Assembly: GCF_003284935.1 (NCBI RefSeq)
Contig: NZ_QMEV01000038.1
Span: 1 to 49,917, forward strand
Direction: 5' to 3'
Origin: Mycobacterium colombiense
GTDB lineage: Bacteria > Actinomycetota > Actinomycetes > Mycobacteriales > Mycobacteriaceae
DNA length: 49,917 nucleotides
The position numbers were made by a program, and so were the translations under genes. Below the pieces are notes generated by a model. The model ran no database searches. It was not told where the DNA came from and saw only the letters and a list, made by a program, of their open reading frames with translations. Of the stretch, positions 1 through 8,322 are shown piece by piece (the first letter of the stretch is position 1; each line of letters opens with the position of its first letter).

Positions 1-87
1 GGACTTGATCGACTCCAACTCGGCGATGCGCTCGATCAGCGTCGACTCGTCGGCCGCCGGGTCGACATGGGCCAGTGATTCGAACAT
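1..87 (-). CDS. DUF222 / 13E12-repeat family protein, N-terminal fragment
   Basis: Reading leftwards from an ATG at 87, the frame stays open for 29 codons to the window edge. It starts MFESLAHVDPAADES and runs into LIERIAELESIKS. This acidic start followed by an L-x-x-R-I-A-x-L-E-x-x-K-S helix is typical of the first residues of mycobacterial 13E12/DUF222 proteins, which often carry a C-terminal HNH nuclease domain that would lie outside this window. From memory, M. tuberculosis also has a 13E12 gene (Rv3074) next to its DUF488 gene, which supports the call. Only 29 residues are visible, so family membership is probable and function cannot be judged. Confidence 0.55.
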   Translation of the reverse strand, partial: MFESLAHVDPAADESTLIERIAELESIKS

Positions 88-138
88 ACATTCGACTATA
101 AGCGGTACCTCCGACACGCGCTCGCTACGCTGGACGGG

Positions 139-495
139 GTGAGCGCGAAAGGCCGGATCCAGGTGGCGCGGGTGTACGACGAGGTGGGCCCCGACGAGGG
201 GCAGCGCGTGCTGGTCGATCGGGTCTGGCCGCGAGGAGTGCGCAAAGACGATCCGCGAGTGGGCATTTGGTGCAAGGACGTGGCGCCGTCGAAGGACCTC
301 CGCGAGTGGTATCAGCACGACGCGGACCGGTTCGACGAATTCGCGACACGCTACACCAGCGAGCTGCGCGACAGCGGCGCCCTGGAAGAGCTGCGCAAGC
401 TCGCCAGGCGCGGGTCGGTCACGCTGGTCACCGCGACTCGCGACGTCGACATCAGCCAGGCGGCCGTCCTGGCGAAGCTCCTCAAAGCCCGCTGA
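139..495 (+). CDS. DUF488 family protein
   Basis: The 118-residue product begins at a GTG. It shows the DUF488 pattern: an N-terminal VARVYDE segment, the strongly conserved LVDRVWPRGVRK, then W-C-K-DVAPSKDLREWY and a C-terminal VTLVTATRD strand. The length is normal for the family, a small alpha/beta domain of unknown biochemical role. The gene diverges from the DUF222 fragment, the same pairing I recall for Rv3073c/Rv3074 in M. tuberculosis. The family call is firm; the function is unknown. Confidence 0.88.
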   Translation: MSAKGRIQVARVYDEVGPDEGQRVLVDRVWPRGVRKDDPRVGIWCKDVAPSKDLREWYQHDADRFDEFATRYTSELRDSGALEELRKLARRGSVTLVTATRDVDISQAAVLAKLLKAR

Positions 496-533
496 ACCGC
501 GTTTCACCAGCAACGTCGTAGGCTCGTGCAGAA

Positions 534-1160
534 ATGAGTGACGCCCAGCCCATCCTGCCTCGGGAACTGATCGATCTGCCCGAGGCGATCAGCAGCGTCC
601 CGGCGCCGCCCATCCCGGACCTGCCCGAGCCCTACGGACTGCGTGTCGTCGACCCGGACGCCGACGCGGAGATGATCTCGGAGTGGATGAGCCGGCCCCA
701 CTTGGTGCAGGCCTGGGAGTCCAACTGGCCGGTGCGGCGGTGGCATCGCTACCTGCGGGCGCAACTGGAAGGCGGGTTTTCGCGCCCTTTCATCGCCACC
801 CTTGACGGCGTCGATCGCGCGTATATCGAGTTATACAGGGCGGCAAAGGATTCCATTGCCGCACGATATGAGCACCACCCCCACGACCTGGGATTGCACG
901 TTGCGGTCGCCGATTTGGACCACATCGAGCGCGGGCACGTCAGCTACCTGCTGCCCTATCTCGTGGTCAGCATCCTGACCCTCGATCCGCAATGTCGCCG
1001 CATCATGTTCGATCCCGACCACCGTAACGTGTTGGCGCGCAGGTTCTGTGAGCGCAGCGGTTGCACATTTCTCGGTGAGCATGACATGTCGAATCGGCGG
1101 ATGGCCCTCTACGTGTTACCCCGCACCCCGCAGGACATCCCTCGGCGCCGTGACGCCTGA
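534..1160 (+). CDS. MbtK-like GNAT N-acyltransferase (siderophore lysine acylation family)
   Basis: The 208-residue protein reads like M. tuberculosis MbtK (Rv1347c), which acylates the N6 of the lysine in mycobactin. Shared stretches are the PYGLRV entry, EWMSRPHLVQAWE, YIELYRAAKD, HDLGLHVAVAD, CRRIMFDPDHRN and GCTFLGEHD with MSNRRMALY. The last three hold the acyl-CoA pyrophosphate-binding region and the C-terminal GNAT strands. Full family length is present with no visible damage. The gene is not next to irtA or any mbt gene here; it lies 38 nt after the DUF488 gene and before crcB. It may be the only mbtK, moved, or a paralogue with another hydroxylysine-type substrate. The fold is certain; the exact substrate is inferred. 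Confidence 0.82.
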   Translation: MSDAQPILPRELIDLPEAISSVPAPPIPDLPEPYGLRVVDPDADAEMISEWMSRPHLVQAWESNWPVRRWHRYLRAQLEGGFSRPFIATLDGVDRAYIELYRAAKDSIAARYEHHPHDLGLHVAVADLDHIERGHVSYLLPYLVVSILTLDPQCRRIMFDPDHRNVLARRFCERSGCTFLGEHDMSNRRMALYVLPRTPQDIPRRRDA

Positions 1161-1175
1161 GGCCAGGCCGCGCGC

Positions 1176-1559
1176 TCAAAGCTGTTGTGCGATCTGCTGT
1201 CCGATCAATGCCGCCGCTTCGCCCAGTATCACGCTGACGACGATGTTGGCCAGCGCGGCGCGCAACCGACGTTCCTCACCGAGCCGCTGCGTTTCCAGCA
1301 TCCAGGTTGAAAACGTGGTGTAGGCGCCGACGAAGGCGGTGCCCGCCAGCAGGGCCACCTCCTTGTTCAACGCCAGCCCGCCGAGGAAGCCCAAAAGCGC
1401 TGCGCCGCTGATGTTCACGGTCAGCGTGCCGAACGGAAACGGCCGAGTAGCCCGGCGCGCCACGGCGCGGTCGATGACGAAGCGCAGTACCGACCCGATG
1501 CCGCCGATCAGCACGACGCCGACCCAGACCAGAGCCGTCGTCACGGTGGCGGCCGTCAT
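1176..1559 (-). CDS. crcB: Fluoride channel subunit CrcB (second of the pair)
   Basis: This 127-residue membrane protein has four hydrophobic segments and the Fluc/CrcB signatures: GGIGSVLRFVIDRA at the start, the pore Asn in TLTVNISGAALLGFLGG, and GAYTTFSTWMLE with the Phe/Thr-Ser motif. Fluc proteins export fluoride as dimers, and actinobacteria often encode two unequal subunits. Its ATG overlaps the TGA of the upstream crcB gene by four bases (ATGA), so the two are translationally coupled and probably form a heterodimer. I chose the ATG at 1559 because it gives the family length and this overlap. Confidence 0.93.
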   Translation of the reverse strand: MTAATVTTALVWVGVVLIGGIGSVLRFVIDRAVARRATRPFPFGTLTVNISGAALLGFLGGLALNKEVALLAGTAFVGAYTTFSTWMLETQRLGEERRLRAALANIVVSVILGEAAALIGQQIAQQL

Positions 1560-1954
1560 CGACGCACCCGGACCCGCCGCACCAATTTGGTGGCAAGGTG
1601 CACCGCCAGCAATCCCAGCACGATGCTGGTGGCCGTGTATCCGACGGCCAGGCCCCAGTGGCCGTGCTCGATCATCCTCAGCGTCTCGACCTGCATCGTC
1701 GAGAAAGTGGTTAAACCGCCGCACAATCCGGTGCCGAGCAGGGGCCGCCGGTAGCTCGATGTCGGCAACCGCTCCAGCAGCCGCGTGGTGAAGTAACCCA
1801 CCAGGAAGGCGCCGACGATGTTGACCGCGAACGTGGGCCATGGCCAGTTCGCCGGATCGCCGGGCGCCAGTGTGCTCAGCGCGGCGCGGGCCAGGGAGCC
1901 CAGCGCACCGCCGGCAAACACCGCGGCCAATTCGCGATAGTCCCGTTGAGCCAA
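1556..1954 (-). CDS. crcB: Fluoride channel subunit CrcB (first of the pair)
   Basis: This 132-residue product carries the CrcB motifs GGALGSLARAALS, TFAVNIVGAFLVGYF and GLCGGLTTFSTMQVE. It is very close in reading to the M. tuberculosis CrcB I recall as Rv3069. A TTG at 1954, giving the start M-A-Q-R-D-Y-R-E-L, is the preferred start: it yields the 132-residue family length and has a purine-rich AAGGGA just upstream. A longer reading from 2038 adds about 28 polar residues and would run into the pgm promoter region. It precedes the second crcB with a 4-base overlap and diverges from pgm. Confidence 0.9.
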   Translation of the reverse strand: MAQRDYRELAAVFAGGALGSLARAALSTLAPGDPANWPWPTFAVNIVGAFLVGYFTTRLLERLPTSSYRRPLLGTGLCGGLTTFSTMQVETLRMIEHGHWGLAVGYTATSIVLGLLAVHLATKLVRRVRVRR

Positions 1955-2055
1955 GGCGTCGGTTCCCTTCGTTTGCCGGTGCGCTACGCAGCGTATGGCC
2001 GACGTCCAGACCGGCGCAGCCCGGGGGGACAGGGACACGGGCAGAATTGATAACC

Positions 2056-3696
2056 ATGGTGGCCCACCCTCGCGCCGGTCAGCCGGCCCAGCCCGAAGAC
2101 CTCGTCGATCTGCCCCACCTGGTGACGGCGTATTACTCGATCGCGCCCGATCCCGGTGACGTCGCCCAGCAGGTGGCGTTCGGCACGTCGGGCCATCGCG
2201 GGTCGGCGCTCAACGGCGCGTTCAACGAGGCGCACATCTTGGCGATCACGCAGGCCATCGTCGAGTACCGCGCCGCACATGGTGTGACGGGCCCGTTGTT
2301 CATCGGCCGGGACACGCATGGGCTTTCCGAGCCGGCCTGGGTGTCGGCGCTGGAGGTGCTGGCCGCCAACGACGTCGTCGCCATGATCGATTCCCGCGAC
2401 CGGTACACGCCCACCCCGGCGGTCAGCCACGCGATCCTCACCTACAACCGGGGCCGCACTGACGCGCTGGCCGACGGAATCGTCGTGACCCCGTCGCACA
2501 ACCCGCCCGCAGACGGTGGCTTCAAATACAACCCGCCCAACGGCGGCCCGGCCGAGACCGACGCGACCAACGCGATCGCCAAGCGCGCCAACGAGATCCT
2601 GCGCGAGGGGTCGGGGATCAAGCGCATTCCGCTGGCCCGCGCGCTGCAGACCGTGCAGCGCCACGACTACCTCGGCAACTACGTCGACGACCTGCCCACC
2701 GTGGTCGACCTCGATGCCATCCGCGAGGCCGGGGTGCGCATCGGCGCCGACCCGCTGGGTGGGGCCAGCGTGGACTATTGGGGCGAGATCGCCCAGCGGC
2801 ACCGCCTGGATTTGACCGTGGTCAACCCGCTGGTCGACGCGACCTGGCGGTTCATGACCCTCGACCATGACGGCAAGATCCGGATGGACTGCAGCTCGCC
2901 GGACGCGATGGCCGGGCTCATCTCGATCATCGCCAACAGCGACCGCTACCAGATCGCGACCGGCAACGACGCGGACTCCGACCGCCATGGCATCGTCACG
3001 CCCGACGGGGGCCTGCTCAACCCGAACCACTACCTCGCGGTGGCCATCGAATACCTCTACACCCGGCGGCCGTCGTGGCCGGGCGGCATCGCCGTCGGCA
3101 AGACCGCGGTCAGTTCGTCCATGATCGACCGGGTGGTCGCCGGCATCGGCCGCAAGCTGATCGAGGTGCCGGTCGGATTCAAGTGGTTCGTCGCCGGCCT
3201 GATCGACGGCACCATCGGCTTCGGCGGCGAGGAGTCGGCCGGGGCGTCGTTCCTGCGGCGGGACGGTTCGGTGTGGACCACCGACAAGGACGGCATCATC
3301 CTGGCCCTGCTGGCGTCCGAGATTCTCGCGGTCACCGGGCTGAGTCCGTCCCAGCGCTATCAGCAGCTGGCCGACGAGTACGGCGCGCCGTTCTATGCGC
3401 GCGTCGACGCACCCGCCGATCGCGACCAGAAGGCGCGCCTGTCGAAGCTCTCCGCCGACCAGGTGACCGCGACGGAATTGGCGGGGGAGCCGATCACCGC
3501 GAAGCTGACCGCGGCGCCCGGCAATGGCGCACCGCTGGGTGGATTGAAGGTGACAACGGCCAATGCGTGGTTTGCCGCGCGCCCGTCGGGCACCGAGGAT
3601 GTGTACAAGATTTACGCGGAATCCTTCAAGGGGCCTGAGCATTTGGCGGAGGTGCAGGAAACCGCGCGCGAGGTGGTTAATAAAGTCATTGGGTGA
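2056..3696 (+). CDS. pgm: Alpha-D-phosphohexomutase / phosphoglucomutase
   Basis: The 546-residue enzyme interconverts glucose 1-phosphate and glucose 6-phosphate, linking glycogen, trehalose and cell-wall sugar supply to glycolysis. All four domains are visible: the phosphoserine loop T-P-S147-H-N-P-P, the Mg loop G-N-D-A-D-S-D-R-H near residue 307, the sugar-specificity loop G-G-E-E-S-A-G near 395 and the phosphate-binding R-P-S-G-T-E-D-V-Y near 515. The length equals the M. tuberculosis PgmA I recall (547 aa). The ATG at 2056 is followed at once by GTG; the frame remains open upstream, but those residues have no family counterpart. Its TGA overlaps the GTG of the MFS gene by four bases. 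Confidence 0.96.
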   Translation: MVAHPRAGQPAQPEDLVDLPHLVTAYYSIAPDPGDVAQQVAFGTSGHRGSALNGAFNEAHILAITQAIVEYRAAHGVTGPLFIGRDTHGLSEPAWVSALEVLAANDVVAMIDSRDRYTPTPAVSHAILTYNRGRTDALADGIVVTPSHNPPADGGFKYNPPNGGPAETDATNAIAKRANEILREGSGIKRIPLARALQTVQRHDYLGNYVDDLPTVVDLDAIREAGVRIGADPLGGASVDYWGEIAQRHRLDLTVVNPLVDATWRFMTLDHDGKIRMDCSSPDAMAGLISIIANSDRYQIATGNDADSDRHGIVTPDGGLLNPNHYLAVAIEYLYTRRPSWPGGIAVGKTAVSSSMIDRVVAGIGRKLIEVPVGFKWFVAGLIDGTIGFGGEESAGASFLRRDGSVWTTDKDGIILALLASEILAVTGLSPSQRYQQLADEYGAPFYARVDAPADRDQKARLSKLSADQVTATELAGEPITAKLTAAPGNGAPLGGLKVTTANAWFAARPSGTEDVYKIYAESFKGPEHLAEVQETAREVVNKVIG

Positions 3697-4958
3697 CCTT
3701 TTCCCTCCGTCTTGCCCGCTCGGGGGGGCGTGCGTCCCGTTCCAGCCGGCTGCCGCGCGAAGTCTGGATTCTGAGCTGGGCGAATATCATGATCGCCCTG
3801 GGCTACGGCGTGATCTCGCCGGCATTGCCGACCTTTGCGCGTACCTTCGGGGTCAGCATCAAGGCGGTGACTTTCTTGGTCACCGTCTTTTCATTGAGCC
3901 GGTTGTGTTTCGCACCGATCAGTGGGCTGCTCACCGAACGGTTGGGTGAGCGACGCATCTACATCGGCGGTTTGCTGATCGTGGCGGTGTCCACCGCCGC
4001 GTGCGCCTTCTCCCAGGCTTACTGGCAGTTAATGCTTTTCCGGGTTTTCAGCGGCATCGGGTCGACGATGTTTTATGTCTCGGCGCTGGGACTGATGATC
4101 CACATCAGTCCTCCCGATGCGCGCGGCCGGATCGCCGGGCTGTTCACCACCTCGTTCATGGTGGGCGCGGTCGGCGGCCCGGCGGTCGGCGGCCTGGCGG
4201 CGGGGTGGGGGTTGACCGCTCCGTTCGTCGTCTACGGCGTCGCCATGCTGGCGGTCGCGGTGGTGCTGTTCTACAGCCTGCGCAATTCGGCGCTGGCCGC
4301 GCCGCCGCCCCCGACCCGATCCACCGTGACGCTGCGCGAGGCGCTGCGGGTGCGCGCATACCGCTCGGCGCTGCTGTCGAATTTCGCGACCGGCTGGTCC
4401 GCGTTCGGTCTTCGCGTCGCGCTCGTCCCACTGTTCATCTCCGACGTGATGGGCAGGGGCATCGGGATCATCGGCGTGGTGCTCGCGGCGTTCGCGGGTG
4501 GAAACGCGTTGGCCGTCATACCCAGCGGCTACCTGTCCGACCGGATGGGCCGGCGCACCCTGCTGATCGTCGGCCTGGTGACGTCCGGGGCGGCGACCGT
4601 CTGGCTGGGCTTTGTGTCGTCGTTGTCGGTCTTCATGGTCGCGGCGGCCGTGGTCGGGGCGATGACGGGCATCTACATGTCGCCGTTGCAGGCCGCCGTC
4701 GCCGACATCCTGGGCAATGAGGCGCGCGCGGGCCTTCCCGTGGCGACGGTGCAGATGATGTCGGACCTCGGTGCCATCGTCGGGTCCATGGCGGTCGGGT
4801 GGGCCGCCGAGCAGTTCAGCTACATGTGGGGTTTCGTCATCAGCGGGATCGTGCTGCTGATCGCCGCCATCGGCTGGGTGGTGGCGCCGGAGACCCGCAC
4901 GGTGGCGGATCTCGAGGCGGACCTCCTGGCGTCCGAGGCGGACGTGGAGCCGGTCTGA
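3693..4958 (+). CDS. Major facilitator superfamily transporter
   Basis: The 421-residue protein has about twelve hydrophobic segments in two halves. The MFS loop-2/3 motif appears as G-L-L-T-E-R-L-G-E-R-R in the first half and G-Y-L-S-D-R-M-G-R-R in the second, with the R-V-F-S-G-I-G and G-x-x-G-G-P-A-V-G-G motifs of drug:H+ antiporter-type members. The start is a GTG overlapping the pgm stop (GTGA), so the two genes are coupled. An Arg-rich cytoplasmic start precedes TM1. The substrate cannot be read from the sequence; sugar or drug export are both possible. Confidence 0.88.
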   Translation: MTFSLRLARSGGRASRSSRLPREVWILSWANIMIALGYGVISPALPTFARTFGVSIKAVTFLVTVFSLSRLCFAPISGLLTERLGERRIYIGGLLIVAVSTAACAFSQAYWQLMLFRVFSGIGSTMFYVSALGLMIHISPPDARGRIAGLFTTSFMVGAVGGPAVGGLAAGWGLTAPFVVYGVAMLAVAVVLFYSLRNSALAAPPPPTRSTVTLREALRVRAYRSALLSNFATGWSAFGLRVALVPLFISDVMGRGIGIIGVVLAAFAGGNALAVIPSGYLSDRMGRRTLLIVGLVTSGAATVWLGFVSSLSVFMVAAAVVGAMTGIYMSPLQAAVADILGNEARAGLPVATVQMMSDLGAIVGSMAVGWAAEQFSYMWGFVISGIVLLIAAIGWVVAPETRTVADLEADLLASEADVEPV

Positions 4959-4967
4959 GCAGCAACT

Positions 4968-4996
4968 TTGAAGGACGGTAACCGGTGGTGTAGCTT
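4968..4996 (+). promoter_or_regulatory. Putative promoter of tRNA-Ala
   Basis: TTGAAG (4968-4973) and TAGCTT (4991-4996) are separated by exactly 17 bases and end 18 bases before the mature tRNA. That spacing fits a housekeeping sigma factor promoter. The evidence is pattern only. Confidence 0.4.
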
Positions 4997-5014
4997 CGAT
5001 GGGCACGACTTCTC

Positions 5015-5087
5015 GGGGCTATGGCGCAGCTGGTAGCGCACCACACTGGCAGTGTGGGGGTCAGGGGTTCGAGTCCCCTTAGCTCCA
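5015..5087 (+). tRNA. tRNA-Ala (anticodon GGC)
   Basis: A complete 73-nt cloverleaf can be folded by hand. The acceptor stem GGGGCTA pairs with TAGCTCC and includes the G3:U70 wobble that is the identity element of alanine tRNA. The D stem GCGC/GCGC closes loop AGCTGGTA. The anticodon stem CCACA/TGTGG closes loop CTGGCAG with anticodon GGC at 5048-5050. The T stem AGGGG/CCCCT closes TTCGAGT, and the discriminator is A. The 3' CCA is not encoded (CCG follows). tRNA genes are common integration targets, but no integrase or second copy of the tRNA 3' end is visible in the window. Confidence 0.97.
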
Positions 5088-5124
5088 CCGAGCGTTTGCT
5101 GATTATCGAGCGTTAGAGCTGGGT

Positions 5125-5436
5125 ATGCAGCAAGCCGTGCGTGTCATCTACGTCCTCGCCGCGGTTGGCGTAGCCATTGCGGTCTTGATTGTCGGGCCGG
5201 CGGTGCTCATGGCGTCTGCGCACGCCGATTACAGCGGTTATCGCCGCTGCGTGGGAAAGATGACCGAGCCGATCGCGGGGCACGACCCGCAAAACCTCCA
5301 ACTCGTCGGCGTTATCGAGCAGGATCTCGATTCCGGGGTGACCCCGGCCGCAGAGGCCCACAGAGTGGCGCAGATGGGATTCGACCCGAGCTTTGCCAAC
5401 GGCATCGTTCAGTGCGTGATTGAAGAACGTCCGTAG
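5125..5436 (+). CDS. DUF732-type small secreted or membrane-anchored protein
   Basis: The 103-residue product has an N-terminal hydrophobic stretch (about residues 7-32) ending in M-A-S-A-H-A-D, a plausible Ala-x-Ala signal peptidase site. The remaining ~70 residues form a small polar domain with two cysteines (in Y-R-R-C-V and V-Q-C-V-I) and a G-V-T-P-x-x-E-A-H-R-V-A segment. This layout matches the mycobacterial DUF732 family of exported helical proteins with one disulfide. Function is unknown. It stands alone after the tRNA. Confidence 0.72.
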   Translation: MQQAVRVIYVLAAVGVAIAVLIVGPAVLMASAHADYSGYRRCVGKMTEPIAGHDPQNLQLVGVIEQDLDSGVTPAAEAHRVAQMGFDPSFANGIVQCVIEERP

Positions 5437-5591
5437 GCACGCCCGATAGGTTGCGAACGAGTTGTGGTCGAGCGCAACAGCTTTGGCGGCCGCTTTTTCT
5501 GGCGCGGCATCCACCACCCATTTGAGCGGGCCGACACAACCGCGTATACAACGACGGCATCATGCGTGCCGCCGAGGGACGGAGTCATGAC

Positions 5592-7730
5592 ATGCATCGC
5601 CCCGACACGATCATCGAAATCCATCGCGAACGCGTGCAGGATCAGACGGCCGAGATGTTCAGCGGCGACAAGTACACGCAATCGGTGGACGGCACCGGCT
5701 ACTCGGCGACGGCCACCCTCGACCTCACCCTGGACCGCGTCTGGTTCGTCCTCGACGCCCGTGCGCGGCTGTGGCAGGAGGAGGCCGACGGGGAAGTCCG
5801 CGACCCGCTGCGGCATTTCGCGATAGACCTGGTGATTTTCGAATCGAAGATCGTGATCGATTCGGTCACCTGCATCCCGCTGGTCTCGCTGCCCCCCGCG
5901 ACGATCACCATCCCGGATGGTCCGCGCGCCGGAGAGTCGCGCGAGATTGCCTACAACGAGATTCCGTTGTTCGGGCGGTTGACGATTCACGATCAGCTCG
6001 AGCCGCACCGGTTAGAGCCGGGCAAGCAGACGATCGCGCTGAACTTCACCGCCCAGGACGCCCCCGCGCTGGTGGCCCAGCCGCTGCCGGACCGGCACGT
6101 CGGGTGGCTGTTCGGTCCGCACGTCGAGCGGCGTGAGGGCGGGGTGACGGTCTTCGCCGGACAGGACCCGCGGATCAGCTGGGAACTCGACTACGCCGAG
6201 GCGTACTGGATCCACAGCATCGCCGGGGAGCTGATGGTGAACCTGGAGAAGCTGCAACACCCCGGCCTGTCCGACGATGAAGCCAGAACCAGGGTACTCG
6301 ACTCGCTCGCGGCCCAAATCGCCGACGCGGTCCGCCCGCAACTGGAGGCGATGGGAGACAACGGGATTCAGGCGTTACTGCCGTCGCCCGTGGACGTCGA
6401 TCCCGAGGCGCAGGACGACAGCACGGTCAAGGACCTCGACGCCATCGTGCAGCGCTTCGACGTCGGCACACCGGCCATGCAGACCACCGAAGAATCCATG
6501 GTGGTGCAGCTGCAGACGCTGCGCGAACTGCCGCCCGGTGAGGAGCTGCCCCCGTCTGTTCTCGCCGAAAACCCGCGTGAGAGGGCGGCTTTGGCCGCCA
6601 CCGGGTGGAGCATTCTGCGGCAGGTCCGTGACACCGTGATGAACAGTTTCGATCTCGACGCGAGCGACTTCGACCCCGATGCCCCGTGCGCGCTGGCGGG
6701 GCCGAAGACCATCAGCATCGGCGGGCAAGACCGGAGCCTTGACGCCCTCGACGCCGACATCGTGCCGCGGACCGGGGACGGCCGGTTGGTCGTCGACGGC
6801 GCCGTGAGCGCCGAAACCAAGCTCTATGACTTCAACGCCACCTTCAAGGTGACCTACGACATGGGCCTCGGCGACATCCCCCGCGACCCCAAGGACAATG
6901 AACTGTTGCGCAAAGACGTGGACACCATCGAGCTTCTCGAAGAGACGCTGAACCTCGCCGCTCAAAAGAAGCGCGCCGGCCACCTCAGCGCCGAAGACTA
7001 CGAGGCGGAGGTCAAGCGGGTCAGCGAGCGATTCGATCGGCTACCGCGAACCGTCGGGGTGCGACCGGCGCAGAACTCCGAGCCCGACGTGAACGCCGAA
7101 TTCAGCCTGACCGCGGCCGGCAAGGTGGCCACGGCCGCGGGCGCGGCGGCCGTCGTCGGTCTGCTCGCGCTGCCGGTGACGGCGGTAGCGGGGGCGGCGG
7201 GGGTGGGTGCCGCCGGCGCGGGCGGTCTGTTGACCGTCGCGATCGCGCAGTACATCACCACCGTCCTGACCATCGACTGGTTCGGCACCGGCATCGGTTC
7301 TCGTCAGGTCAAGAAATCGCTGAACGACCAACCCGAGGGCACCTCGCTTCCTCCGATCGGAATGCCGATCGCCGTCGACCTCAACCGCCAACGCCTCGCG
7401 GTGTACTTCCGTCCGGTGCCGGCGAAGCTGTGGATCGATTGCGTCATGGCCGATGCGGACGACGATCAGGCGGGCGATGTGGACGGGGTCCGCGTCGTCG
7501 GTGGCCGGTGGCCGGCCGATGGCCACCCGTGGCGGCTGTCGCACGATGACGCCGTGTTGTTCGTCGACGCCGACGAGCTGGAGCTTTTCGTCGATCCGGC
7601 CAGTGCGGGTGGCCGCGAGGTACCCGTGGGGGTCGACACCGGGGCGGACGGACGGCGCCGCCTGCGGGCGCAGAGCGATCCGGGCCTGCTGCGCGGGCTG
7701 GTGCACTGCGACGAGCGGGACTCACCGTAG
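5592..7730 (+). CDS. Large protein of unknown function with an internal hydrophobic Gly/Ala segment
   Basis: This 712-residue protein belongs to no family I recognise. I chose the ATG at 5592 because GGAG lies seven bases upstream; an in-frame ATG at 5562 lacks such a site. There is no signal peptide. The first ~200 residues are rich in alternating hydrophobic strands (for example T-L-D-L-T-L-D-R-V-W-F-V-L). The middle is helical and charged. Residues about 508-560 form a Gly/Ala-rich hydrophobic stretch (A-A-V-V-G-L-L-A-L-P-V-T-A-V-A-G-A) that could be a membrane or lipid-contacting element. It is followed by D-W-F-G-T-G-I-G and a further beta-rich tail. No catalytic motif is evident. The gene is monocistronic and convergent with the next gene. 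Confidence 0.75.
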   Translation: MHRPDTIIEIHRERVQDQTAEMFSGDKYTQSVDGTGYSATATLDLTLDRVWFVLDARARLWQEEADGEVRDPLRHFAIDLVIFESKIVIDSVTCIPLVSLPPATITIPDGPRAGESREIAYNEIPLFGRLTIHDQLEPHRLEPGKQTIALNFTAQDAPALVAQPLPDRHVGWLFGPHVERREGGVTVFAGQDPRISWELDYAEAYWIHSIAGELMVNLEKLQHPGLSDDEARTRVLDSLAAQIADAVRPQLEAMGDNGIQALLPSPVDVDPEAQDDSTVKDLDAIVQRFDVGTPAMQTTEESMVVQLQTLRELPPGEELPPSVLAENPRERAALAATGWSILRQVRDTVMNSFDLDASDFDPDAPCALAGPKTISIGGQDRSLDALDADIVPRTGDGRLVVDGAVSAETKLYDFNATFKVTYDMGLGDIPRDPKDNELLRKDVDTIELLEETLNLAAQKKRAGHLSAEDYEAEVKRVSERFDRLPRTVGVRPAQNSEPDVNAEFSLTAAGKVATAAGAAAVVGLLALPVTAVAGAAGVGAAGAGGLLTVAIAQYITTVLTIDWFGTGIGSRQVKKSLNDQPEGTSLPPIGMPIAVDLNRQRLAVYFRPVPAKLWIDCVMADADDDQAGDVDGVRVVGGRWPADGHPWRLSHDDAVLFVDADELELFVDPASAGGREVPVGVDTGADGRRRLRAQSDPGLLRGLVHCDERDSP

Positions 7731-7753
7731 CGAGTCGGGGCCCTTCGCCGTGG

Positions 7754-7969
7754 TCAGCAGAAGGCGGCGGCCGAGAACCATCCGCCGGCCACCAGCGCGA
7801 TCAGGAGCGCGGCGGTGGTTTGCCCCATCATCGCGGCCGCGACGACGCCCACGATCGCGCAGATAAAGACGGTGACGGTCAGGAAGGCGACGAGCACACG
7901 GTGTGAATTGACCGCCGCGCCGGTACGAGGCGCGACGACGGTCTTATGAGGACGATCCACGACAACCAT
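7754..7969 (-). CDS. Small two-TM membrane protein of unknown function
   Basis: The 71-residue protein starts at an ATG with a clear GGAG site five bases upstream (AAGGAG before TTTCATG). A basic N-terminal tail of about 24 residues precedes two hydrophobic helices (about residues 26-46 and 51-70), ending in A-A-A-F-C. It resembles many small mycobacterial membrane proteins with no assigned role. It converges on the 712-residue gene, with 23 bases between their stops. The start and reality are well supported; the function is unknown. Confidence 0.65.
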   Translation of the reverse strand: MVVVDRPHKTVVAPRTGAAVNSHRVLVAFLTVTVFICAIVGVVAAAMMGQTTAALLIALVAGGWFSAAAFC

Positions 7970-8322
7970 GAAATCTCCTTCGATGTGACGCCCGCAACAT
8001 ACCACGCCCAGGTGTGGCCTACATCACATTGTAGGCGCGGCGCCGGTTGGCGGCGACGGTCACGCGATCAACACGGCGGGCGGCCCGATCGACGCGCTGA
8101 TATCGCTCGCCGGTCAGGCTCTCCACCGTCAGGTCCCATGGACGAAATCGCTTCGGGCCGAGGCGATTGACGCGAGCGACTCCAGGGCGCGCCACCACCC
8201 GTCGGTGCGGCCCGTTGGACGTCGCCAATTGGTCGTTATCCGGCCGAGATCGCCAATTAGGTTTTCCCCTCGATGCTGGATTACTCTTGCCCGCGGTTCG
8301 TTCGCGACTCAGGAAAGCAGCC
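7970..8322. other. 353-bp intergenic region without a supported gene
   Basis: No frame here has both a plausible ribosome site and family-like protein sequence; the longest readings are Arg-rich and look like antisense noise. The 9-mer TCGCCAATT occurs at 8222-8230 and again at 8250-8258, about 70-100 bases before the next start, and may belong to that gene's promoter. Nothing else is recognisable. Confidence 0.5.

Noticed and set aside
5089..5116. CGAGCGTT occurring twice just after the tRNA, as a possible attachment-site repeat
   Set aside because: Eight bases is too short, does not include the tRNA 3' end, and no integrase gene is near.
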